DNA of 16,667 bases from UBA9732 sp963609725 (GTDB lineage Bacteria > Spirochaetota > Spirochaetia > Sphaerochaetales > Sphaerochaetaceae). A model generated the notes under the pieces. The model was not told where the DNA came from. It saw only the letters and a list, made by a program, of their open reading frames with translations, and ran no database searches. A program made the position numbers and the translations under genes. Below are positions 7,906 through 13,729 of this stretch, in pieces. Positions within the stretch are counted from its first letter, which is position 1, and every line of letters begins with the position of its first letter. The stretch lies in assembly GCA_963609725.1 (NCBI GenBank), contig CAVDLI010000032.1, positions 1-16,667 on the forward strand. The letters are read 5' to 3'.

Positions 7906-8002
7906 TAGAAGTAATTGTTGTGAAGTTACAGTGTTGCAGGCAGGCCAATACCCCCATTGAGAACGTAAATGCAACAAAAATATAACAGTTTTTCAAAAAC
8001 TC

Positions 8003-8401
8003 TTATGCTGTTATTATGCAATCTTCATTGTAACCCAACAGAGTACTGTCAGATGTCAAGAAAAATAAATTGTAAGTTTTTGCTGTAGCAAGAAGAATTC
8101 TGTCAAAAGGATCTTTGTGATGAAATTCAGGAGCACTTGATAGACTTGAGATATTGAGTATCTCTTGACTTCCAATCTTTAGAATTTCATAACCTGACAT
8201 CTTACAACTGTCCAACACAATTTTTGGGTCTGGAATAATTGAGGGGTGTAATGAGTGCTTTATTTGTAATTCCCAAATTGATGCAAGACTTATAAAAATA
8301 GTGTTCTGTTCATTTTCAATAAGTTTTCTTGATTTTTGAGATAATTTAACATCATCTGTAAGAGCCCAAAGTATTATGTGAGTATCAAGAAGTATTTTCA
8401 T
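8003..8401 (-). CDS. vapC: PIN-domain ribonuclease toxin (VapC type)
   Basis: This is a 132-residue PIN-domain protein, the usual length for VapC toxins, which cut RNA (often tRNA) with a metal-binding acidic cluster. Visible acidic positions are Asp6 in MKILLDTH, Glu44 in SIWELQIKHS, Asp97 and Asp100 in HHKDPFDRIL, and Asp118 in LTSDS, so the active site looks complete. The start is the ATG at 8401. The frame continues upstream to 8500 but only through the antitoxin gene, and no VapC has such an N-terminus. The antitoxin stop (8405-8403) is one base upstream of this ATG, so translation is probably coupled; a G-rich GGGGTGT serves as a weak ribosome site. Cellular target unknown. Confidence 0.88.
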   Translation of the reverse strand: MKILLDTHIILWALTDDVKLSQKSRKLIENEQNTIFISLASIWELQIKHSLHPSIIPDPKIVLDSCKMSGYEILKIGSQEILNISSLSSAPEFHHKDPFDRILLATAKTYNLFFLTSDSTLLGYNEDCIITA

Positions 8402-8402
8402 G

Positions 8403-8840
8403 CTACACCCCAAACAAAGCAAGAACTTCACTATTGCAAAAATCAATATTTTCAGGAGCTTCAAATAAGTTCTTTGCAATTCCAATCCTTTTTTTGTCAC
8501 TTGTAATAGTGTTGTATAAGAACTGACTTATTGCATCAGATATATTTTCTCCTTTGGCTGTAAAATAATCCGTTGCCTGTTTGAGTAGTCCCGGATCTAT
8601 TGATAATTGCTGTCCATAAGGCATAGACTGCTCGACAACTTCATTACCATCTAGAGTCTCATAACACGTGGTCTCTTTTGTATTTCTTTCATCAGAAGGC
8701 TTGACTGAGTATTCTGGAATTATCCACGTGTTTCCAGTCTTAAGAGCCCCGTATATTCGTCCTTGAGAGCAAAGAAGAGAGACTCTTCGTTGAGAAATTC
8801 CCCATTTTTTTGCACATTCCAATGTTGATAAATACTTCAT
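8403..8840 (-). CDS. Two-domain antitoxin: helix-turn-helix plus RelB/DinJ-like domain
   Basis: A 145-residue protein encoded directly before the PIN toxin. Residues 1-46 (LECAKKWGISQRRVSLLCSQ, then NTWIIP) look like the MerR/excisionase-type DNA-binding domain of many small spirochaete and Firmicutes regulators. Residues 47-77 are a polar linker. Residues 78-112 (LSIDPGLLKQA ... ISDAISQFLYNTI) resemble the ribbon-helix-helix of RelB/DinJ antitoxins, and the tail (about 124-145, ending VLALFGV) resembles a toxin-binding C-terminus. The ATG at 8840 begins the DNA-binding domain; upstream frame to a TTG at 8912 has no support. No Shine-Dalgarno is present, and the promoter predicts a leaderless mRNA. 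It probably neutralises the toxin and represses its own promoter. Confidence 0.78.
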   Translation of the reverse strand: MKYLSTLECAKKWGISQRRVSLLCSQGRIYGALKTGNTWIIPEYSVKPSDERNTKETTCYETLDGNEVVEQSMPYGQQLSIDPGLLKQATDYFTAKGENISDAISQFLYNTITSDKKRIGIAKNLFEAPENIDFCNSEVLALFGV

Positions 8841-8846
8841 ACTAAG

Positions 8847-8875
8847 AGTATGTTCCGCAAAAAGAATAAAGTCAA
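8847..8875 (-). promoter_or_regulatory. Toxin-antitoxin promoter predicting a leaderless transcript
   Basis: The minus strand carries TTGACT (8875-8870), a 17-bp spacer and CATACT (8852-8847). Only six bases separate the -10 from the antitoxin ATG at 8840, so the expected +1 is the A of that ATG. No ribosome binding site is present, in agreement with a leaderless message. Confidence 0.6.
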
Positions 8876-8918
8876 CAAAAGTACTTCTTGAGGAATAAAT
8901 GATATCTTGCAAAAACTT

Positions 8919-9293
8919 CTACAAAACAGCAATGCACTCAATCTCTACAAGCGCATCTTTTGGAAGTCTAGACACTTCTACTGCACTACGAGCAGGACAT
9001 TCACCATTAAAGAAAGTAGAATAAACATTATTCATTGCTACAAAATTGTTCATATTACTAAGAAACACTGTAGTCTTAATAACATTTTCCATATTTGCGC
9101 CAGCTTCCAAAAGAACAGCTTTACAATTTTCAAGAGACTGCCGTGTTTGTTCCTCAATTGAAGATGGAAAAGCTCCAGTAGCAGGATTAATTGGCAGTTG
9201 ACCTGATGTAATAATCAAATTCCCGCTTTTTATACCTTGTGAATACGGTCCAATAGCAGCTGGTGCATTTTTTGTAGAAATAACAGTTTTCAT
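8919..9293 (-). CDS. ridA: RidA family enamine/imine deaminase
   Basis: RidA proteins are small cytosolic trimers that hydrolyse reactive enamines/imines released by PLP enzymes such as threonine dehydratase, protecting other PLP enzymes. The 124-residue protein has the full-length family pattern: AIGPYSQG (residues 13-20), ITSGQLP (28-34), the essential arginine in CPARSAVEV (Arg102) and the C-terminal VEIECIAVL with the conserved glutamate (Glu119). The start is the ATG at 9293 with AAAAGGAG about 10 nt upstream; the frame extends to 9326 but without a ribosome site. It lies 131 bp downstream of the preA-like gene on the same strand and could be read from the same transcript, but no functional link is evident. 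No clear promoter is seen in 9294-9424. Confidence 0.94.
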   Translation of the reverse strand: MKTVISTKNAPAAIGPYSQGIKSGNLIITSGQLPINPATGAFPSSIEEQTRQSLENCKAVLLEAGANMENVIKTTVFLSNMNNFVAMNNVYSTFFNGECPARSAVEVSRLPKDALVEIECIAVL

Positions 9294-9424
9294 AAATTTT
9301 ATACTCCTTTTGATATAATCATGCACTACGGGCAGTACGATTTATACGCAGCAACCTCTCTGCTCGCAGTAAATTCATTGTACACACTAAATCAATTTTG
9401 TTTTGATAAATGTGCTACAAAATC

Positions 9425-10927
9425 TCAAACATCAATTCTTTTGCCATAAGGGCTAATAGCGTTGTTGGGACACACAAGGGCGCATAAATGACAGCCAACA
9501 CAAGTTTTGGGATTTAATATTGGCTTGCCATTGAACATAGAAATTGCCTCATGGCCACCATCCCGACAAGAAATGAAACAACGGCCACAACCTAAACATT
9601 TTTTACGATTAAAACGAGGAATGAGTTTTGTTTGTCTATTAAGCTCATCCAAGTCTGTAACATTTGAAACACCAAGCCCCTGTAACTGAGACAAGTGTGA
9701 GAGCGCTTTTTCTCTAAGATACCAAGTAAGACCGTCAAGCAAATCGTCAATAATGCGAGCGCCATACTGCATAACAGCTGTGGTAATTTGAACATGGTTG
9801 GCACCTAGCAGTAAAAATTCAGCAGCATCACGCCATGTGTCAATTCCACCCATTCCACTTATGGGAACACTTTTCAGCTTTGGGTCAGATGCCATCTCCC
9901 AAATAAATCTTAATGCTATTGGCTTAACGGCACGTCCTGAATATCCACCAACCCCTGACCTACCCTGTACCGATGGCTCTGTAGCATACGTATCAAGATT
10001 CATACCCACAAGACTTTTAACAGTATTGATTGCTGAAATTCCGTCAGCACCATTTTCAACAGCTGCTCGCGCAAAAGGTCGCATATCAGCAACATTTGGA
10101 GTAAGTTTTGCTAAAAGCGGAATTGTGCAACCTCTCCTAGCTGCTCTAGTATATTGAGAAACAGCCTCAATGCTTTGTCCAATATCTACACCAAGGCCAT
10201 CTTCTTCCATGTTGGGACAAGAAAAATTGCACTCAATAATATCGGCCTTAGAAGCTTGTGCTAAACGGGCCAAGCGTTCCCATTCCTCAGCGTTTCTTCC
10301 CATAATTGAGGCAATAATGACTTTATTAGGATATTCTTTTTTCAAACGGCGAATAATGTCTAAATCCTCTTCAAGTCTATTAGATGACAGCTGCTCAATA
10401 TTCTTAAAACCAAAAAAACTATGTTCTGATGAAAGTGCAGAATAACGGGGTGAAGCTTCTTTTGGAACAAAATCACAAAGAGTTTTGAAACATGCTCCCG
10501 CCCAACCCATATCAAATGCACGAGAAATTTTTTCATATGTACTTGCAACAACAGAAGAAGATAATAAAAACGGGTTTTCTAAGTGCACTCCAAGGAAATC
10601 ACAAGAAAGATCTACTTGAGAATTTGGAAGTTCTTCCCATTTTGTGCTGTCTTCTTTAAGGGCTGTCAATACTTGCTTTATGTGTATTGGGTTTGTGTTC
10701 TTTACACAGGAAGTCTCACAAGGAGCACTGCAATTTGCACAAGAAAAGTTTTCTTTTTTTACGTTTTCTTTAAGTTGAACACTAGCTCCATAAGTATTTT
10801 CAAAATGCAACGAGCGCAAAATTTTTGCAGGATTAAGACCGTAAGGACAAGCTGCAGAACATGCTGCATTATCACATAAAAGACAACGAGAGACTTCTTC
10901 TACTGGAATACTAGCTTCATATATCAT
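9425..10927 (-). CDS. preA: Dihydropyrimidine dehydrogenase PreA-like protein with added N-terminal Fe-S domain
   Basis: This is a 500-residue redox enzyme. Residues 1-90 form a Cys-rich iron-sulfur domain (CLLC at 15-18, Cys23, Cys27 before Pro; Cys63, 66, 70, 74) like the N-terminus of PreT, GltD and mammalian DPD. Residues about 105-410 are an FMN-binding barrel of the dihydroorotate/dihydropyrimidine dehydrogenase type (NFSCPN 234-239, LAKLTPN 272-278, SGMGGIDTW 357-365). Residues 440-490 hold a two-cluster ferredoxin (Cys444/447/450/454 and 476/479/482/486). E. coli PreA is about 410 residues, lacks the N-terminal domain and uses PreT for NADH. No PreT-like flavoprotein gene is in this window. 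The ATG at 10927 has AAAAGG 12 nt upstream; the longer frame starts with TTG. Probable pyrimidine reduction or a related flavin redox reaction. Confidence 0.85.
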   Translation of the reverse strand: MIYEASIPVEEVSRCLLCDNAACSAACPYGLNPAKILRSLHFENTYGASVQLKENVKKENFSCANCSAPCETSCVKNTNPIHIKQVLTALKEDSTKWEELPNSQVDLSCDFLGVHLENPFLLSSSVVASTYEKISRAFDMGWAGACFKTLCDFVPKEASPRYSALSSEHSFFGFKNIEQLSSNRLEEDLDIIRRLKKEYPNKVIIASIMGRNAEEWERLARLAQASKADIIECNFSCPNMEEDGLGVDIGQSIEAVSQYTRAARRGCTIPLLAKLTPNVADMRPFARAAVENGADGISAINTVKSLVGMNLDTYATEPSVQGRSGVGGYSGRAVKPIALRFIWEMASDPKLKSVPISGMGGIDTWRDAAEFLLLGANHVQITTAVMQYGARIIDDLLDGLTWYLREKALSHLSQLQGLGVSNVTDLDELNRQTKLIPRFNRKKCLGCGRCFISCRDGGHEAISMFNGKPILNPKTCVGCHLCALVCPNNAISPYGKRIDV

Positions 10928-11167
10928 AAGAGTTTTACCTTTTCTAAAAGATTTCTGCAAAAATTGCTAAAAATAATTCAACCTATCTTGCATTGTACCC
11001 CACAATTTGCAAAAACGCTAGAATCGGTCTAAAAGAAGAAAGATCATACTTCTTGCTAATGTGTCTCCAAGTTTTTAATTGTTTTGCCACAAAGATGAAA
11101 CTTCTATTGCCCAAGATAAAAGTCGACGGTTCAATATGCTAATGAAGCATGGTATAATCCACTTGAA
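10928..11167. other. Divergent intergenic region between preA-like gene and regulator
   Basis: This 240-bp gap holds the leader of the preA-like gene on the minus strand and the promoter of the plus-strand cassette. A TACAAT (minus strand, 10997-10992) preceded by GGGG is a possible -10 for preA, but no good -35 is seen. A weak AAGAAG/CTTCTT inverted repeat lies near 11035-11055. No open frame of note is present. Confidence 0.3.
11130..11158 (+). promoter_or_regulatory. Extended -10 promoter of the regulator/HD cassette
   Basis: A consensus -10 TATAAT (11153-11158) is preceded by TGG, an extended -10 signal. The -35 candidate TTCAAT (11130-11135) lies 17 bp upstream and is weak. The -10 ends 9 nt before the ATG at 11168, so the mRNA would have a leader of only about 2-3 nt. 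Confidence 0.65.
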
Positions 11168-11608
11168 ATGACAAAAAGCGAAATCCTTGAATTTATAAAA
11201 ACAAATGAACCTCATCCGCTGCATGACTGTGCAAAGGCCAACAGCCTAGATGACTTTATGGAAATTCAGAAGAACGAGTCATTTTCAGAAATGCTGTTTA
11301 GGATAATCAAAGAGAAAGGGCTTTCAGAAGTTGAAGTTTATAAGACTGCTAATATTACGCCGCAGCATTTTTCAAAAATTAGAAGTGATAGAAATTATAA
11401 ACCAACAAAGGAAACTGTTTTTGCACTTGCATTATCTCTAAGGCTCAATCTTCCAGAAACAAAAGATCTTATGAGAACTGCAGGACTTGCATTTACTCAT
11501 GCAAGCAAGACAGATATGGTTGTTGAATATTTCATCATCAACAAAAATTGGAATTTATTTGAAATAAATGAGACATTAGATTCTCTAAACCTTAATCCTC
11601 TCAGATAA
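11168..11608 (+). CDS. XRE-like helix-turn-helix regulator, first gene of a three-gene cassette
   Basis: A 146-residue protein. From about residue 36 on it has an all-helical XRE-type domain: SFSEMLFRIIKEKGLSEVEV, then YKTANITPQHFSKIRSDRNYKP as helix-turn-helix, then ALALSLRLNLPETKDLMRTA. The C-terminal end (DMVVEYFIINKNWNLFEINE) is a compact helical cap. From family knowledge this module occurs both alone and fused behind ADP-ribose-binding macro domains; here it stands alone. The first ATG at 11168 fits the promoter. No Shine-Dalgarno precedes it, nor is there one at the next in-frame ATG (codon 31). It probably regulates itself and the two genes behind it, since only 67 bp separate it from the HD gene. 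Exact role unproven. Confidence 0.75.
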   Translation: MTKSEILEFIKTNEPHPLHDCAKANSLDDFMEIQKNESFSEMLFRIIKEKGLSEVEVYKTANITPQHFSKIRSDRNYKPTKETVFALALSLRLNLPETKDLMRTAGLAFTHASKTDMVVEYFIINKNWNLFEINETLDSLNLNPLR

Positions 11609-11633
11609 AAATAGCCTGGCAGGCTAACCTAAG

Positions 11634-11668
11634 CTCCTTGTCCCTTTATATTGTATCAATACAAGGAG
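11634..11668 (+). promoter_or_regulatory. Potential ribosome-site-sequestering hairpin before the HD gene
   Basis: CTCCTTGT (11634-11641) is the perfect complement of ACAAGGAG (11661-11668), which contains the Shine-Dalgarno of the gene starting at 11676. A competing 5-bp hairpin, TTGTA/TACAA with loop TCAA (11651-11664), uses part of the same strand. Further upstream TAGCC/GGCTA (11612-11626) forms another small stem. On a transcript running from the regulator gene, these could switch translation of the HD gene. Confidence 0.45.
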
Positions 11669-11675
11669 ACACAGA

Positions 11676-12101
11676 ATGCTTTACACAGAGTTGACACGAA
11701 AAGCTTTGAAAATCTCATTTGAAGCTCATAAAAGACAAGTTGACAAAGCCGGTATCCCATATGTCTATCATCCTTACGAGGTGGCAAGTTGTATGGATGA
11801 TGAATACTCAGTATGTGTAGCCTTGCTACACGATGTTGTGGAAGATACAAACATAACTCTTGAAAATTTGAAAAATGAAGGGTTCCCTTCAGAAGTCACA
11901 GATGCAATCAACGTTCTAACTCTTAAAGAAGATGTTTTATACCTAGATTATATCAACGAATTAAAAACCAACAGAATTGCAAGAAAAGTCAAGATTGCAG
12001 ACTTAAAACACAATATGAATATAAGCCGTCTGGGGACAATCACTGACAAACAAAAAGAGAAACAAAATTTATATAGAGAGGCTCTTAACATTCTTTCATA
12101 A
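11676..12101 (+). CDS. Small HD-domain hydrolase, (p)ppGpp hydrolase (SpoT/MESH1-like) family
   Basis: A 141-residue single-domain protein matching the hydrolase half of RelA/SpoT enzymes. The metal and catalytic positions known from MESH1/SpoT are present: His32 in YHPYEVA, His52-Asp53 in LLHDVVEDT with Glu56-Asp57, and Asp109 in VKIADLKHN. There is no synthetase domain. The expected reaction is removal of the 3'-pyrophosphate from ppGpp or a related alarmone (MESH1 also hydrolyses NADPH). Such stand-alone hydrolases also occur as antitoxins to toxic small alarmone synthetases, but no synthetase gene lies in this window. The ATG at 11676 is 7 nt after AAGGAG. The next gene begins 23 bp after its stop, so the two are probably co-transcribed. 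Confidence 0.85.
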   Translation: MLYTELTRKALKISFEAHKRQVDKAGIPYVYHPYEVASCMDDEYSVCVALLHDVVEDTNITLENLKNEGFPSEVTDAINVLTLKEDVLYLDYINELKTNRIARKVKIADLKHNMNISRLGTITDKQKEKQNLYREALNILS

Positions 12102-12124
12102 CAAAATTAAAAGGAGAATTGAAT

Positions 12125-12733
12125 ATGTTATTTGAATATGCAATTACAGACATTAGTGAATACCATGACGAGAAATCTTATTTTTTGTGGGTGTTCTTTC
12201 GTATGAGAACTGCTATAAAGCACAGCGGATGTCCACTCACAAGAAGACCCACTCCTTCAATGTTTTCAGATACTTACCCTCTTTCAAAAGTATTCAACCC
12301 CTCCACTTTTATGAATGAATGCAACTTAGATTGGAATATTCCAAGAATAATTTTTATCCCAACTCATATGAAATATGAGATAAATGATGATAAATGGGAG
12401 ATTTGCTCAAACGTCAAAACAAGTTTTCTATTTGACCCAATAGCAGATGAAATAATGTCCACTTTTCTCCCCAAAAATAAAAACCATATCCTTGTCACAA
12501 GCAAGATGCAGATCTCTCCAGAATGGTTATCTAAAGAACCTGAAACACTTGAAATAGAGAAGGAACGGCTGATTAAGGACGAAGCTTATGATGATTATTT
12601 CTATGATAAAAAACGAGATGGAGGACTATGGTGCAGTGGAATTTCTATGCATGATGATATGGACAGTTGCTATAACTACCAACTAAGCCATAAAGAAACC
12701 TGCAAAGGCTGTAGAAGAATAAGCTTCAGCTAG
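12125..12733 (+). CDS. Hypothetical protein with Cys/His-rich C-terminus
   Basis: A 202-residue protein I do not recognise. It is soluble-looking with no signal peptide or membrane helix. It is rich in aromatic residues and has an acidic helix near residues 140-163. The last 35 residues hold Cys170, His176, Cys182, His189, Cys193 and Cys196 (ending CKGCRR), which could bind a metal ion. The ATG at 12125 is preceded by AAAGGAGA at 8-9 nt spacing; a TTG six bases upstream is in frame but unlikely. It is the third gene of the regulator/HD cassette, 23 bp behind the HD gene. The final codons run into DNA that may belong to a dispersed repeat, so the native C-terminus is uncertain. Confidence 0.65.
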   Translation: MLFEYAITDISEYHDEKSYFLWVFFRMRTAIKHSGCPLTRRPTPSMFSDTYPLSKVFNPSTFMNECNLDWNIPRIIFIPTHMKYEINDDKWEICSNVKTSFLFDPIADEIMSTFLPKNKNHILVTSKMQISPEWLSKEPETLEIEKERLIKDEAYDDYFYDKKRDGGLWCSGISMHDDMDSCYNYQLSHKETCKGCRRISFS

Positions 12734-12892
12734 GAAATACAAAGTCATGTAAAACTCCGCGTTTTAACTTGGAACCCATCCTAAAAGTCAACATAAAAAT
12801 GTGGGTTTACGGCCGTCAAAAATGTAGAATGATGTCCTTTTTCCTTATTTTGTGATTGAGTCATTTTGTTTAACTGTTTCACATTTCACTAC
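12734..12892. other. Intergenic stretch after the plus-strand cassette
   Basis: No gene is visible. It contains small inverted repeats: AAAAC/GTTTT around a TCCGC loop (12751-12765), a possible weak terminator for the cassette; AACCCA (12773-12778) with TGGGTT (12802-12807); and the 8-bp palindrome ACGGCCGT (12809-12816). On the minus strand a short open frame continues through the last codons of the preceding gene, consistent with a repeat element but not proof of one. Confidence 0.35.
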
Positions 12893-12924
12893 AAAAACGC
12901 CCTCTAGTATGAAACTAGGGGGCG
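12893..12924 (-). terminator. Rho-independent terminator of the decayed minus-strand gene
   Basis: CGCCCTCTAGT (12898-12908) and ACTAGGGGGCG (12914-12924) form an 11-bp stem with a 5-nt loop. One pair is mismatched (A-C) on the minus strand and is a wobble on the plus strand. Read on the minus strand it is followed by TTTTT (12897-12893), 50 nt beyond the stop codon of the membrane-protein remnant. Confidence 0.7.
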
Positions 12925-12973
12925 CTAGAAAGTGTCTTAAAAACAATAGAAATTTTGTTTTCTTTGACTTTTA

Positions 12974-13235
12974 TTATTTAGTTTCCTCGTTTTCTGAAAC
13001 AGTCCAAATGCTAGATGTTTCATTCTTTACTGCTTTGTAGCCAATTGAAAAAATATCAGATTGAGAGAAAAACTTTTACAAAGAGAGTTTGTATTGAACC
13101 AAGATTGGTTGGTTTAGATAAAGCCAAAAGATCTTCAAGAGCAAAACCTATTTCAATTATCACAATAAATATTATTACAAGGATATCGGCCTAAGAAATG
13201 CCAGCCCCAATTACCGCCAATATTGGGACAACATT
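12974..13235 (-). pseudogene. 3' remnant of a membrane-protein gene
   Basis: Reading the minus strand, one frame gives VVPILAVIGAGIS, a TAG at 13193-13191, then a strongly hydrophobic run (DILVIIFIVIIEIGF) and ALEDLLALSKPTNLGS. The reading then needs a one-base shift at the A5 run 13068-13072 (T5 on the minus strand) to continue as QSDIFSIGYKAVKNETSS and finish at TAA 12976-12974. Removing one base from that run joins the two parts into one sensible C-terminus. A terminator follows at the right distance. The protein had at least one or two membrane helices; I do not recognise the family. It directly abuts the acetyltransferase remnant, so a deletion joining the two is likely. Confidence 0.55.
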
Positions 13236-13672
13236 TCTTTCCTGTTGTAAGAATAAACATCCAAAGACACCGTGTCCCTTACACCCATATCTCCAGAAAA
13301 ATAGTCAACCATAAGCCTCACAGCCTCCGTGGCAACGCCTCTATGTCAGCAATTCTCATTGACGCGATACCCAATTGTCACTTGATTTATCCACTTTTTA
13401 TAGTCAAATATCTCAGAAAGACCAATATCCTTGTTTGGCTCTGTCTTGAGGTGTATCCCTACTACAATCATTCTCTTTTTCCCAAAATCTCTTCCTCTCA
13501 GATTACGGATGGCCTCTAAGAGATTGCCACGGCTTTTCTTGTACAGAAACAGAGGAATATATCTATGTACATTCTCATTGTTTGTAATCTCACCCAATGA
13601 GTCCACATCGTCAGCGGGCATCTTGCGAATAACAAGCATTTCATTCTCAAGAAGTGGAAAAAATTCATACAG
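13211..13672 (-). pseudogene. GNAT acetyltransferase pseudogene (RimJ/RimL-like)
   Basis: The frame on the minus strand reads as a GNAT N-acetyltransferase of the RimJ/RimL type: EFFPLLENEMLVIRKM, NVHRYIPLFLYKKSRGN, GLSEIFDYKKW and QVTIGYRVNENC. It then hits TGA (13348-13346) where relatives usually have Trp or another aromatic residue. It continues openly as HRGVATEAVRLMVDYF, the acetyl-CoA-binding segment, and stops at 13211. The in-frame start region reads CTG TAT GAA at 13672 behind AGGGGG, as if an original ATG had mutated to CTG; the next ATG is 11 codons later without a ribosome site. The last part of the fold is missing. Lost start, nonsense codon and truncated end indicate a dead gene. 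Confidence 0.72.
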
Positions 13673-13729
13673 TTTCCCCCTGTCTTAATTCTCTATTATT
13701 GTATATAGCTCGCCTTTAAGAACTGTTCC

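Noticed and set aside
8402..8500. N-terminal extension of the PIN toxin
   Set aside because: The extension lies inside the antitoxin gene; the PIN fold starts at MKILLDTH from the ATG at 8401.
8919..10927. ridA and the preA-like gene as a pyrimidine-degradation pair (Rut-like)
   Set aside because: RidA relatives occur in the Rut pathway, but the other Rut/Pyd genes are absent and the two genes are 131 bp apart, so the association is not supported.
12898..12924. Terminator for the plus-strand cassette
   Set aside because: The stem is better paired on the plus strand, but no T run follows there, whereas TTTTT follows on the minus strand behind the membrane-protein remnant.
13346..13348. TGA read as tryptophan (recoding or alternative genetic code)
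   Set aside because: The real genes of the window show no in-frame TGA, one ABC subunit gene ends in TGA, and this gene also lost its start and end; a nonsense mutation is simpler.
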